Assembly (NCBI RefSeq): GCF_018967865.2 | Contig: NZ_JAHLZY020000001.1 | Coordinates: 1,488,001-1,552,000 of the forward strand | DNA length: 64,000 bases | DNA from: Hymenobacter siberiensis | GTDB taxonomy: Bacteria > Bacteroidota > Bacteroidia > Cytophagales > Hymenobacteraceae | Direction: 5' to 3' | In this document: positions 29,893-39,292 of the stretch, piece by piece | Layout of the letters: each line of letters starts with the position of its first letter | Position numbering within the stretch: position 1 is the stretch's first letter | The notes under the pieces: generated by a model | The model's input: only the letters and a program-made list of their open reading frames with translations | Database searches by the model: none | Told to the model about the DNA's origin: nothing | Made by a program: the position numbers and the translations under genes

Positions 29893-30942
29893 ATGTCTTC
29901 TTTCGACTCCACCGAGCACCCGCACCGTCGCTTTAATGCCCTTTCGGGCGAATGGGTGCTGGTGTCGCCGCACCGTTCCAAGCGCCCCTGGCAGGGCCAG
30001 CAGGAAGAAACTGCGCCGGACCAGCGCCCCGCCTACGACCCCACCTGCTACCTCTGCCCCGGCAACGTGCGCGTGGGCGGCGAGGTGAACCCGCAGTACA
30101 CCGATACCTTCGTGTTCAATAATGATTTCGGCGCGCTGACCCCCGACGTACCTACCGGCGGCATCACCAAAGGCGGCTTGCTGCGGGCAGAGGCGGAGTC
30201 GGGCATCTGCCGCGTCATCTGTTTCTCGCCGCGCCACGATTTGACGCTGCCGCAGATGGAAGCGCCCGCCATTCGCAAGGTGGTGGACCTTTGGGTGGAG
30301 GAATTCACGACGCTCGGGGCGCGGCCGGATATCAACTACGTGCAGATTTTCGAGAACAAGGGGGCGATGATGGGCTGCTCGAATCCGCACCCGCACGGCC
30401 AGATTTGGGCGCAGCGCACCGTGCCCGGCGAGCCCGCCAAGGAAACGGTGCAGCAGCTGGCCCATTTCCAGCAGCACGGTCGCACGCTGCTGAGCGACTA
30501 CCTGAAAATCGAGCTGGAGCAAAAGGAGCGAGTCGTTATCGAAAACGAGCATTTTGTGGTGTTGGTGCCGTTCTGGGCCGTGTGGCCGTTCGAAACCATC
30601 GTCATTGCCCGCCGCCCGGTGCAGGACGTGACCCAGCTCACGCCCGAGGAGCGCGACGCGCTGGCCGACATGCTGCGCCGTCTCACCATTCGCTACGACA
30701 ACCTGTTCAGCATCTCCTTCCCATATTCGGCCGGTCTGCACCAGCGCCCCACCGACGGCCAGGAGCACCCCGAATGGCACCTGCACATGCACTTTTTCCC
30801 GCCGCTGCTGCGCTCGGCCACGGTGCGCAAATTCATGGTGGGCTACGAGCTGCTGGGCGACCCGCAGCGCGACATCACGCCCGAGTTCAGCGCCGGGCGG
30901 CTGCGCGAGCAGTCGGAAGTACACTATAAGGCCGCTCAATAG
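29893..30942 (+). CDS. galT: UDP-glucose--hexose-1-phosphate uridylyltransferase
   Basis: A 349-residue galactose-1-phosphate uridylyltransferase. The N-terminal [20 protein letters not shown] motif, the zinc-site CYLC and the catalytic [12 protein letters not shown] (HPH triad, nucleophilic His) are present. The second HIT-like half has [11 protein letters not shown]. It exchanges UMP between UDP-glucose and galactose-1-phosphate, the step after GalK. The epimerase and mutarotase genes are not in the window. The MITE-like unit ends 1 base before the ATG. Confidence 0.95.
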   Translation: MSSFDSTEHPHRRFNALSGEWVLVSPHRSKRPWQGQQEETAPDQRPAYDPTCYLCPGNVRVGGEVNPQYTDTFVFNNDFGALTPDVPTGGITKGGLLRAEAESGICRVICFSPRHDLTLPQMEAPAIRKVVDLWVEEFTTLGARPDINYVQIFENKGAMMGCSNPHPHGQIWAQRTVPGEPAKETVQQLAHFQQHGRTLLSDYLKIELEQKERVVIENEHFVVLVPFWAVWPFETIVIARRPVQDVTQLTPEERDALADMLRRLTIRYDNLFSISFPYSAGLHQRPTDGQEHPEWHLHMHFFPPLLRSATVRKFMVGYELLGDPQRDITPEFSAGRLREQSEVHYKAAQ

Positions 30943-30966
30943 GCTTATTGCCGCCGGGCGCCGTCC

Positions 30967-30999
30967 CCCGGTCTGACCGCCCTAGGCGGTCAGACCGGG
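30967..30999. repeat. 33-base perfect palindrome
   Basis: CCCGGTCTGACCGCC, then CTA, then its exact complement. The same core (GACCGCCCTAGGCGGTC) is present at 42621-42636/43475-43490, where an IS5-type element has split it. It lies 24 bases after the galT stop. Confidence 0.8.
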
Positions 31000-31151
31000 C
31001 GGCGTCGTGAGGTCGTTCCCGGTCAGCCCGGCCCAGGCGCGTAGCCCGCCCGAAATCAGAAACAATAATTGCCGTTAACGTTCCGCGCTTCATCGGTGTT
31101 ATGGTACCAGTGGGTTACATTTAGCCCCGCACTCACTAATTTATTTCCGCT

Positions 31152-32177
31152 TTGGCTCAAAAACGCGCCTCTATCTCGGACATTGCCAAGGAGCTAAACT
31201 TGGCCGTTTCTACTGTTTCGCGGGCGCTCAGCGGCCATTCGCGCATTAGTGAAGCCACCCGCAAGCGCGTGTGGAAACTGGCCGAACAACTCAACTACCA
31301 GCCCAACCACCTGGCGGCGGCCCTGCGCAAGGGGCGCAGCAACACGCTGGGCGTTATCGTGCCGCACATCGATGGGTACTTTTTTTCGCAGGTGATGAAG
31401 GGGGCGGAGGCCGTGGCCAACCGCGCCGGCTTCAACGTGCTGCTGTGCCAGTCGAACGAGGACTACGGCCAGGAGCAGAAGAACGTAGATACGATGATTA
31501 ACGCGCAGGTCGATGGCATCATGGTGTCGGTGGCCCGTACCACGCACGACTACAAGCACTTCGACAAGATTAAGAAGCGCGATATTCCGCTGGTGTTCTT
31601 CGACCGCATTCTGGATAGCCCGGAGGTGAACGCCGTGGAGCTCGACGATTTCCAGGGCGGCTACCAGTCGACCAAGCACTTGCTGGAGCAGGGCTGCCGG
31701 CGCATTGCGCACTTCGGCGGGCCGCAGCACCTCAATATCTACATCAACCGTTTTGGCGGCTACCGGCAGGCCTTGCTGGAGTACGGCATTCCGGTGGAGG
31801 AAGAGTTGGTGCTGTTCAGCGAGATGTGGGAGGCCGATGGCCGCACCGGCATGGAGCAGCTGCTGGCCCTGCCCAAGCCGCCTGAGGCCGTATTCTCGGC
31901 CAGCGACTTTTCCATGGTAGGGGCCATGCGCGTGCTCAAGGAGCGCAAGCTGCGCATCCCCGAGGACATTGCGCTGTCGGGTTTCAGCAACGAGAGCTTC
32001 ACCCTGCTCACCGAGCCCAACCTGACTTCGGTGGACCAGTGCTGCGAAGAAATGGGCCTGGCCGCTATGCGCCTGCTGCTCGAAATGGTGCAGGAGCACG
32101 AGCAGGCCCCCCGCAAAATCGTGATTCAGCCCCGGCTGATGAAGCGGGAATCGTCGCTCTGGCACCAGCGGCCCTAA
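31152..32177 (+). CDS. LacI-family transcriptional regulator
   Basis: A 341-residue regulator. The DNA-binding domain shows SISDIAKELNLAVSTVSRAL and the hinge helix ENHLAAALRKGRSNTLG-like NYQPNHLAAALRKGRSNT. The periplasmic-binding-type effector domain includes LGVIVPHIDGYFFSQVMKGA, VPLVFFDR-like IPLVFFDRIL and ALSGFSNE. The start is TTG at 31152: an in-frame stop lies 15 bases upstream of it and no ATG is suitable. Location after galK-galT suggests it controls the galactose/galactan genes, with the palindrome at 28293 as a possible site. The effector is unknown. Confidence 0.92.
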   Translation: MAQKRASISDIAKELNLAVSTVSRALSGHSRISEATRKRVWKLAEQLNYQPNHLAAALRKGRSNTLGVIVPHIDGYFFSQVMKGAEAVANRAGFNVLLCQSNEDYGQEQKNVDTMINAQVDGIMVSVARTTHDYKHFDKIKKRDIPLVFFDRILDSPEVNAVELDDFQGGYQSTKHLLEQGCRRIAHFGGPQHLNIYINRFGGYRQALLEYGIPVEEELVLFSEMWEADGRTGMEQLLALPKPPEAVFSASDFSMVGAMRVLKERKLRIPEDIALSGFSNESFTLLTEPNLTSVDQCCEEMGLAAMRLLLEMVQEHEQAPRKIVIQPRLMKRESSLWHQRP

Positions 32178-32194
32178 CGTCGCGCCCGGTTCCC

Positions 32195-32923
32195 GTGAGC
32201 AACTACCTGCTGTTCGTCGATACCGAAACATCGGGCATTCCGCGCGACTGGACGCAGCCGTACGCCAGCCGCCACAATTGGCCGCACATTGTGCAGTTGG
32301 CTTGGGTAGTATGCACCCCCGATGGCCAGGAAGTGAAGGCCGAAAACCACTACATCCGCCCCAGCGACTACGACATGAGCCCGGAGTCGGGCAAAATCCA
32401 TGGCCTCACGGCGGCGTTTTTGCAGGCCAACGGCCGCTCGCGCCACGCCGTGATGCAGCGCCTGCACCGCGACCTGCTGCATTATAAGCCCCGCGTGGTG
32501 GCCCATTTCATGCAGCTCGATTTCCATATGCTGGGCGTGGGCTTTCACCGGGCCGGGCTGAAAAACCCGTTGCTGGAGCTGCCCCAGTTTTGCACCATGC
32601 GGGCCACGGGGCCGCTGCTGCGCCACAGCACCCAGGGCTTTTTGCGGCTGGGCGAGCTGCACCAGCGCCTGTTTCAGGAGCCGCTGCTACGCGAGCATGA
32701 TGCCCTGGTGGATGCCCGCGCCACGGCCCGCTGCTACTTCCAGATGCAGGCCCAGGGCGTGATTACCGACGAAATAATTGCCCAGCAAGTCCCCATCGGG
32801 CTGCCCACGCAGCCGGCCCGGCTGGCGCGCCGGCTGCGGCGCCGGTTGCGTATTGGCGTGGCGCCGTGGCTGCTGCTGGCCGGCGTGGCGCTGGTGCTGC
32901 TGGCGGTGTTTTTGTTGATGTGA
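32195..32923 (+). CDS. DEDDh 3'-5' exonuclease with C-terminal membrane helix
   Basis: A 242-residue DnaQ/PolC-type exonuclease domain: Exo I FVDTETSG (Asp, Glu), Exo II HFMQLDFHM (Asp), Exo III REHDALVDARAT (His and Asp). Unusually, the C-terminal 50 residues contain a basic patch (RLARRLRRRLR) followed by a clear membrane helix (WLLLAGVALVLLAVFLLM) that ends the protein, so it is probably tail-anchored with the enzyme in the cytosol. The start is GTG at 32195 (MSNYLLFVDTETSG). It lies 17 bases after the LacI gene and before the cNMP-CBS-DUF294 gene; relatives of these two genes often occur together. Confidence 0.88.
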   Translation: MSNYLLFVDTETSGIPRDWTQPYASRHNWPHIVQLAWVVCTPDGQEVKAENHYIRPSDYDMSPESGKIHGLTAAFLQANGRSRHAVMQRLHRDLLHYKPRVVAHFMQLDFHMLGVGFHRAGLKNPLLELPQFCTMRATGPLLRHSTQGFLRLGELHQRLFQEPLLREHDALVDARATARCYFQMQAQGVITDEIIAQQVPIGLPTQPARLARRLRRRLRIGVAPWLLLAGVALVLLAVFLLM

Positions 32924-32934
32924 ATGAAGATGGA

Positions 32935-33040
32935 AGACCGTCATGCAGAGCGCAGCGAAGCATCTCGCTTGTGATAGTGACTCAATCGAATGAATTAGTA
33001 ATGCACGCGAGATGCTTCGCTGCGCTCTGCATGACGGTCT
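32935..33040. repeat. Long palindromic repeat, GCAGAGCGCAGCGAAGCATC family
   Basis: The 34-base arms (32935-32968 and 33007-33040) are exact complements around a 38-base AT-richer centre. Related copies occur at 29769-29859, 41634-41658 (one arm), 49160-49254 and 54055-54079 (one arm). Confidence 0.85.
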
Positions 33041-33074
33041 ACTTTTACCCATTAAACCTTCGATACTCTGCCCC

Positions 33075-34988
33075 ATGAGCGAAAAACTCGATTTCCTGCG
33101 CACCGTGAAGCCCTTCGACCGCCTGCCCGAAGATGTGCTGGCCGAAGTAGCCGAGGGCCTGGAAGAAGTGCGCCATCCCCGCGAGGGCGTCATCTACTAC
33201 CAGGACGAAACGAAACTGCGGGGCCTCGACATCATCGTGGAGGGCGAGTACGAGACGTTTTTCTACGACAGCCAGCAGAACCGGCGCGTGGTGGAATTCA
33301 CCCGGCGCGGCGAGTGCTATGGAGGCATCTCGCTGCTGCTCAACAAGAAGAAGTCGCTGCGCACGGTGGTGGCCAAGCGCCACACCCGCGTGTACTTCCT
33401 GCACCGGCGCGAGTTTCTGGCGCTGTGCCAGGGCTACGAGAGCTTCTTTCACTTCTTCACCACGCGCTACGGGCAGCGCATGCTGAACGAGGAGTACGCC
33501 CACTTTGTGCGGCCCGCCACGAGCAGCGGCTCCAGCTACCTGGCTTCGGACCAACTGTTTTCGCGCCGTATCGAGACGCTGGAGCTGCGGCCCCTCGACG
33601 TGTGCGCGGCCTACACGCCCATCCACGAAGTGGCCCGGCGCATGGCCGCCGCCCGCACCAGCTGCTACTTCATCACCAATGCCGACGTGGACGGCCACAT
33701 CATTGGCTACGTCACGGATATTACGCTTCGCGACAAGGTAGTGGCCGCCTGCGCCGATGCTAGTCTGCCCGTCGAAACTATTGTGGACGCGCCGGTGGTC
33801 AGCATCAGCTCGCGGGCGTTTGTGTATGAGGCTATTTTGCTGATGTTCAGGACTAAGACGCGCTATTTGCTGGTCGAAACCGATGGCGAGTACGTGGGTT
33901 TTCTGAGCCGCAACAAGCTGCTGACCGACGACCAGGCGCAGTCGCCATTCATCTTCATTCAGTCGGTGAAGCAGGCGCAGGCCGTGCCCGAGCTGAAGCG
34001 CCGCTGGGAGCAGGTGCCGGAAATGGTGTACCAGCTCCTGAACCGGGGCGTGAAGCCCGAAATCGTGAACCAGGTCATCACCACCGTGTCGGATGCCATT
34101 GCCCTGAAGTTGATTGAGGGGGCTATTGCCGAGCTTGGCCCACCGCCGGCCAAGTTCGTGTACATGGTGCTGGGTAGCGAGGGCCGCAAGGAACAAACCC
34201 TGCTCACGGACCAGGACAACGCTATTATCTACGAAGACAAGGCCAACGAGCAGCGCGAGCTGGTGCGCGACTACTTCCTGAAATTCGCCGAGATGGTGAG
34301 CGACCAGCTCAACGAAATCGGTTTCAGCTACTGCGAGGGCGGCTTCATGGCCAAAAACCCGAAGTGGACGCACTCGCTCTCGCACTGGAAGCGCAACTAC
34401 GTGGCGTGGATGACCGAATCGAACCCCGAAACCGGCATGCAATTCGCCGCTTCCTTCGACTGCCGCTACCTCTACGGCGACCCCGCCATCATGGACGAGC
34501 TGCACGATTTCCTGGCCGTGGAGCTGCAAAAGCCGGTGGAGCGCTTCTTCCACCACATGGCCGTGAACGCGCTGCAATACGAGCCGCCCCTCACGTTTTT
34601 CAATAATATCCGCACCTTCGCCCACGGCGCGCATCAGGTGTTCAACCTCAAGAAAACCATGTCGCCCATCGTCGATTTGGTGCGGATGTATGCCCTCAAG
34701 CACCGCATTTTCGCCACCAACACCGGCGAGCGGCTGGAGGCCCTCAAGGTGCTGGGCATCTTCACCGAGCGTGAGGCCCACGAGCTGCTGCAATCGTACT
34801 ACTACCTCATGGGCGTGCGCCTGAAAAAGCAGGCCGCCCAGATTATCAACGACAACGTGACGCCCGATAATTACCTCGACCCCAAGACCCTAACCAAGGT
34901 AGAGCAGGTGACGCTGAAGGAGATTTTCAAGGTCATTGCCGATTTTCAATTGAAGATTAAGGTGGGGTTCACGAAGTCGCTGAGCTGA
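33075..34988 (+). CDS. cNMP-binding, CBS and DUF294 nucleotidyltransferase-like protein
   Basis: A 637-residue cytosolic protein. It has a cyclic-nucleotide-binding-like domain at about 5-130 (EGVIYYQDETKLRGLDIIVEGEYE), a CBS pair at about 165-290, and a DUF294 nucleotidyltransferase-like domain with GSEGRKEQTLLTDQDNAIIY at about 367-386. A helical DUF294_C domain follows to the end. Relatives resemble GlnD-like uridylyltransferases and may modify a partner protein in response to nucleotides; the target is not known. ATG at 33075 fits the domain start, whereas an upstream ATG falls in the palindromic repeat. Confidence 0.92.
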   Translation: MSEKLDFLRTVKPFDRLPEDVLAEVAEGLEEVRHPREGVIYYQDETKLRGLDIIVEGEYETFFYDSQQNRRVVEFTRRGECYGGISLLLNKKKSLRTVVAKRHTRVYFLHRREFLALCQGYESFFHFFTTRYGQRMLNEEYAHFVRPATSSGSSYLASDQLFSRRIETLELRPLDVCAAYTPIHEVARRMAAARTSCYFITNADVDGHIIGYVTDITLRDKVVAACADASLPVETIVDAPVVSISSRAFVYEAILLMFRTKTRYLLVETDGEYVGFLSRNKLLTDDQAQSPFIFIQSVKQAQAVPELKRRWEQVPEMVYQLLNRGVKPEIVNQVITTVSDAIALKLIEGAIAELGPPPAKFVYMVLGSEGRKEQTLLTDQDNAIIYEDKANEQRELVRDYFLKFAEMVSDQLNEIGFSYCEGGFMAKNPKWTHSLSHWKRNYVAWMTESNPETGMQFAASFDCRYLYGDPAIMDELHDFLAVELQKPVERFFHHMAVNALQYEPPLTFFNNIRTFAHGAHQVFNLKKTMSPIVDLVRMYALKHRIFATNTGERLEALKVLGIFTEREAHELLQSYYYLMGVRLKKQAAQIINDNVTPDNYLDPKTLTKVEQVTLKEIFKVIADFQLKIKVGFTKSLS

Positions 34989-34991
34989 AAA

Positions 34992-35147
34992 GTAGCCGCG
35001 TAGCGGCGACAGGTTTGTAGAGAATCACGATTCAAGTGATTCAAAAGCCGCGTAGCGGTGACAGATTTGCGGGCGTTTCTGTCACCGCTACGCGGCTTAG
35101 TGGGTAAACGGTTATCGGAACTACAAACCTATCGCCGCTACGCGGCT
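34992..35147. repeat. Nested palindromic repeats
   Basis: The outer arms (34992-35018 and 35121-35147, AGCCGCGTAGCGGCGACAGG) enclose a second pair built on AGCCGCGTAGCGGTGACAGA (about 35048-35067 and its complement near 35079-35098). They fill the gap between two convergent genes. Confidence 0.75.
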
Positions 35148-35153
35148 GTTGCT

Positions 35154-35591
35154 TTACTTTTGCCGCATTTCCTCGCGGCGCATGGGCATTTTATCCACGG
35201 TGCCGAACAGGATGGCGGTCTGGATGGGATGGCTGCTTCGCTCCTTCACGCCGCCGTCTTTGCCGATGAGCACGGCCGCAAATGCTGGGGGCGAAACCCC
35301 GGTTTTCTTCGTGAGAAATTGCTGGTCGGTGGTGGAAAGCTGGTTGTAGAATACTTCCAGTACGACGAAATCGCGTGCCGCCATTCCGGCTTTTTCGGCA
35401 GCGAGCAGGGCTTTCTGAGCTTTAAAATCGGCTTGTTCGGCTGTAGGGGCGGCCAGCAGGAGCACGCGTTTCTTCCAGCGGTATTCGCGCAGGGTTTGTT
35501 CCAGCGGCATGGGTTTGGAGGTTTGGGCGGTGAGTAGGAGCAGACCCAGCAGCAGGAGCGGGGCCGGAAGCAAAAAACACAGTCGTTTCAT
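35154..35591 (-). CDS. DUF4174 domain secreted protein
   Basis: A 145-residue protein with a signal peptide (MKRLCFLLPAPLLLLGLLLL), then a thioredoxin-like DUF4174 domain. It has LEQTLREYRWKKRVLLLAAP at the start, RDFVVLEVF in the middle, VLIGKDGGVKERSS and the typical ending VDKMPMRREEMRQ. The function of DUF4174 is unknown; no redox CxxC is present. It is divergent from the glycosidase pseudogene with about 100 bases between. Confidence 0.85.
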   Translation of the reverse strand: MKRLCFLLPAPLLLLGLLLLTAQTSKPMPLEQTLREYRWKKRVLLLAAPTAEQADFKAQKALLAAEKAGMAARDFVVLEVFYNQLSTTDQQFLTKKTGVSPPAFAAVLIGKDGGVKERSSHPIQTAILFGTVDKMPMRREEMRQK

Positions 35592-35690
35592 AGGGAGTTG
35601 ATTAAAAGCAGCGCGCTCATGATAACGGCTGGACGTGTTATAAGTGCCGTGATTTGTGCGTTCCCGCTACTTTCGCTGCCTTTCGCCTTG

Positions 35691-38438
35691 ATGAAATCAA
35701 CTTCTCTCGCTACTGGTTTCCTGCTCACCCTCGGCTTTTTCACGGCCTGCCAGACCATGGAGCCTACCACCACCACTACCCCCGCCGTGCAAACGCCCAT
35801 CTGGCAATCCGATGCCTACCGCCTGTACCGCGATAAAGTGGTGCAGGGCCCGCACGAGGCCCGCGCCCTCTCCGCCACTGAGCTGGTATCCAACTACGTG
35901 AGCCCGGCCAACGACCGGCAGAGTCCGCGCATCGAGTTCAAGTTCAGCATCAACGGCAAGGATAATGAAATGACTCCCGGCCTCAACCATTTGTTGGTGG
36001 CCGTGCCCCGGCCCGGCGGCGGGCCCATCGAAACGCCGCCCATCGTGTTCGGGCAGCGCTACGTGGATGCCGTGCCGGCCACCGCCGATACTTATCTGGC
36101 CCCCAATACCCCGATTAAAATCCGGCTGGATTTGCGGCCGGTGCTGGCGGATTTTAAGAAGCAGGGTTTCTACACCATGTTCAAGGGCGACAAGCTATAT
36201 CAGCAGGATTTCAAGCACGTTTACGTTGCCGGGGGCACTGCGCCGCTGAGCTGGGATTTCGACAACCTGACCAACAAGCCGGAGCTGGAAATGAAGGACC
36301 CGGACGGCGACGGCATCTACGAAGCCACGCTGACCCTGAACCAGCCCGCTGCCACCAAAACCACTGCCGCCAGCTGGAAAAAGGTCATTAACACCGCCGA
36401 TTTCCCGCAATATTCTTCCGACCATCCCCTCGCCGATGCCCTCTACAACCTGGCCCTGGAGGAAGCCCGCCGCGCCGTGGAGCCGGATAGCACCTTCCGT
36501 ACCGGCAAGGAGTGGGCCGGCGTGTGGACCCGCGATGTGAGCTACAGCATTATTCTGGCGCAGGCTTCTTTGCAGCCGAAAGTGGCCATGAAAAGCCTGA
36601 TGCGCAAGGTGAGCCCCACCGGCCGCATCATTCAGGACACCGGCACGGGCGGGGCCTACCCGTGCTCCACCGACCGCATTATCTGGGCCACGGCGGCGTG
36701 GGAAGTCTACCAGGCCACCGGCAATGAGGCCTGGCTGCGCAAGGTATATCCTATCATCCGGCAGAGCATTGCCGATGATGTGCAGAACGCCTACGACCCC
36801 GCCACCGGCCTGGTGCGCGGCGAGTCGTCGTTTCTCGACTGGCGCGAGCAGACCTACCCGCGCTGGATGCAGCCCGTGGACATTTACCAGAGTGAAAACC
36901 TGGGCACCAACGTCGTGCACTACCAGGCCAACGTGGTGCTGGCCCAGATGGCCGCCCGGCTTGGCCAGCCCGGCGTGGCCGCCCAGCACAAGCGCCAGGC
37001 CGCCAATATTAAAGACGCCATCAACCAGCACCTTTGGCAGGCCGACAAGGGCTATTACGGCCAGTTTTTGTATGGCCGTACTGCGCTGGTGCTCTCGCCC
37101 AAAGCCGAGGCGCTGGGTGAGGCCCTGTGCGTGCTGTTCGGCATTGTCGAGGGCGAGCGGGCGCAGCAGGTAGTGAGCAAAACTCCCACCGTGCCCTTCG
37201 GTATCCCGTGCATCTACCCCCAGATTCCGGGCATCCCACCGTACCATAACGATGCCGTGTGGCCCTTCGTGCAGAGCTTCTGGGCGCTGGCCGCCGCGTA
37301 GGCCGGCAACGAGGCGTCGCTTACTGAGAGCATGGCTGCTATCTACCGGCCGGCAGCGCTGTTTCTTACGAATAAGGAGAATTTCGTGGCTCGCACCGGC
37401 GACTATGCCGGCACCCAAATCAACTCCAGCAACATGCTTTGGAGCCTGTTGGGCAGCTTGGGGCTGGTGTATAAGGTACTGTTTGGACTGCGGTACGAGG
37501 GTGAGCGGCTGGTGTTTCGGCCCTTCGTGCCGCAGGCGTTTCAGGGGGCGCGCCGGCTCACTGGTTTCAAGTACCGCAAGGCCGTGCTCGACGTGGAGAT
37601 GATGGGCTTCGGCAACGCCATCAAAAGCATCACCTTGGATGGCCAGCCGCTGGTTGATGCCGCCGTGCCGGCCAGCCTGAGCGGGCGGCACGCAGTGAAA
37701 ATCGTGCTCAGCAGCGAAGTGCCCGTCGTTCAGCCTGTGAACCGCGTGGTCGATGCCGTGGCCCCCGAAACGCCCACCGTGACTTACCGCGACGGCAAGC
37801 TGCACTGGGAGCCAATAGACGGAGCCAACTTCTACTTAATCTTGCGAAATGGGAAGGTGGTTGGTGATAGCGATACCGCCGACGATGCAGTACTTGACTA
37901 TTTTTCTGTCCCGGACCTTGCGGGCTACCACGAGTATCAGGTTATTGCGAGGACTCGTGCAGGTTTACAGTCATTTGCCAGCGAGCCGCTGGCCGTCGGC
38001 CCCGGCCTATTCACCCACGAGAATCAGCTCGAAACCTTGGCTCCCAAAGCCACCCAGCCCTACAAAGGCTACGCCGGCAAGGGCTTTATCGAAATATCGA
38101 CGACCAAAAACCCGGCCCTCACCATTCCCGTCACGGTGCCCGAAACTGGCCTTTACGCGCTCGATTTCCGCTACGCCAACGGCAACGGCCCCATCAATAC
38201 CAACAACCAGTGCGCCATCCGCACGCTGCGGCGCGGCCCTGCGCTGCTGGGCACCGTGGTGCTGCCCCAGCGCGGCGTGCAGGAGTGGAGCAGCTGGGGC
38301 TTCTCAAACCCCATTCTCGTGCGCCTCGAAAAAGGCACTCACCCCCTCACCCTGGCCTACGAGCCCGCCAACCAAAACATGAACGGCGAGGTGAACCAGG
38401 CCATGCTGGACTATCTGCGCGTGCGCCGGGTGGAGTAG
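35691..38438 (+). pseudogene. Six-hairpin glycosidase lipoprotein with in-frame TAG
   Basis: The lipoprotein signal is MKSTSLATGFLLTLGFFTAC. A beta-sandwich (about 60-220) is followed by an (alpha/alpha)6 catalytic domain with EWAGVWTRDVSYSIILAQAS, IIQDTGTGGAYPCSTDR, GESSFLDWREQTYPRWMQP and SENLGTNVVHYQAN. A TAG at 37299-37301 follows WALAAA. The same frame continues AGNEASLTESMAAIYRPAAL through the end of the barrel, a beta-sandwich and a CBM-like C-terminus to 38438. One base change explains the break. Sequence before the stop (536 residues) lacks the last barrel helices, so activity is unlikely. It resembles debranching-enzyme-like six-hairpin glycosidases; the exact GH family is not determined. 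Confidence 0.8.
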
Positions 38439-38453
38439 TTTAGTGCTTTGCTC

Positions 38454-38577
38454 TTTTGGGGTTGTACTCCAAAAGTCGCCTTGTTGCGGAGTTATACGCC
38501 GCCCGTGGGTGGGCAGCGACTGGGGACTACAAGTCCCCGGCAGTTGGAGCTTTCGGAGTGCAACTCCGAAAGAGCAC
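38454..38577. repeat. Cluster of three small hairpins
   Basis: CTTTTGG...CCAAAAG, GGGGACTACAAGTCCCC and CTTTCGGAGT...ACTCCGAAAG follow one another before the adaptor-like gene. No T-run is seen. Confidence 0.5.
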
Positions 38578-38682
38578 CCGAGAGCACCAAGGCGCAATTG
38601 GACGGGGCAGCTACCGGACAGCTTTTACCGTATGCTGGTAAGCTTCGCCCACGTTCCGGCTGCTGAGCCCTTCCCGAATCTC

Positions 38683-39291
38683 ATGAAAAAACCACTCCTT
38701 GTTGCCTTGGTCCTGTTGTTGATTGTTGTGGCCGTGGCGGGCCGCCGCTGGTGGTGGAAATCCACGGCTGAGGTCGCGACCCTGGCCGCCGGCCCCGCGC
38801 CCGCCGCTGTTGTGCCCGATTCGACGGTCGTCATCCTAACGGGCCGCGTGGGGGCTGGCGGCACCGAGCCGGTACTGTCGCGCAAGCGCGGCCGTATCCG
38901 TAACGTGTATTTTAGTCCCGGCGAGTACATGCACCGCGGGGCCGTGATGGCCAAGCTGGCCGACTACAACTTCGTAGTAGCTCCGCACGACGGCTTTCTG
39001 GGCGAGCGGCAGGTGACCGTGGGCCAGTACGTGACGCCTACAACTGTGGTCAGCACCATCTCGAAGAAGGGCTTCCTGCTGGTGCCGGTGGGCCTGCTGG
39101 CCAAAAGGACGACCCACGTGCAGCCCGGCGACTCGGTGCGGGTATGGGCCACGGCCCGGCCCACCCGCGTGGTAACCGGTGTGGCCGCACCTGCCACCGA
39201 CACCACCGGCGGCATCACCCTCGAAATCCGGCTGCCCTCGCGCTCCCCGCTGCGCCTGGGCGAGGTGGCTAGCGTGCTGCTAAAGCGCTGA
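38683..39291 (+). CDS. HlyD-like membrane-anchored adaptor-type protein
   Basis: A 202-residue protein with an N-terminal membrane anchor (MKKPLLVALVLLLIVVAVAG). A lipoyl/barrel-sandwich-like repeat follows (GRIRNVYFSPGEYMHRGAVM ... NFVVAPHDGFLGERQVTVGQ), then a beta-barrel-like end. This is the pattern of periplasmic adaptor proteins of tripartite efflux pumps, but it is half the normal length, lacks the long coiled-coil hairpin and has no pump gene beside it. A structural or sensing role is equally possible. It converges on the GH3 gene with one base between stop codons. Confidence 0.65.
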   Translation: MKKPLLVALVLLLIVVAVAGRRWWWKSTAEVATLAAGPAPAAVVPDSTVVILTGRVGAGGTEPVLSRKRGRIRNVYFSPGEYMHRGAVMAKLADYNFVVAPHDGFLGERQVTVGQYVTPTTVVSTISKKGFLLVPVGLLAKRTTHVQPGDSVRVWATARPTRVVTGVAAPATDTTGGITLEIRLPSRSPLRLGEVASVLLKR

Positions 39292-39292
39292 G

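Noticed and set aside
33045..34793. Long open frame antisense to the cNMP-CBS-DUF294 gene
   Set aside because: His/Val/Gly-rich shadow of a GC-rich gene with no family motifs; the sense frame has four recognised domains.
37299..37301. TAG recoded as an amino acid (pyrrolysine-like)
   Set aside because: Nothing in the window suggests stop-codon reassignment, and a TAG is not expected at this barrel position; mutation or error is simpler.
36195..37805. 536-codon antisense open frame across the in-frame TAG of the glycosidase
   Set aside because: No recognisable domain; it exists because of codon bias of the sense gene.
38683..39291. Complete efflux-pump adaptor
   Set aside because: It lacks the coiled-coil hairpin and pump gene, so only a general HlyD-like label is given.
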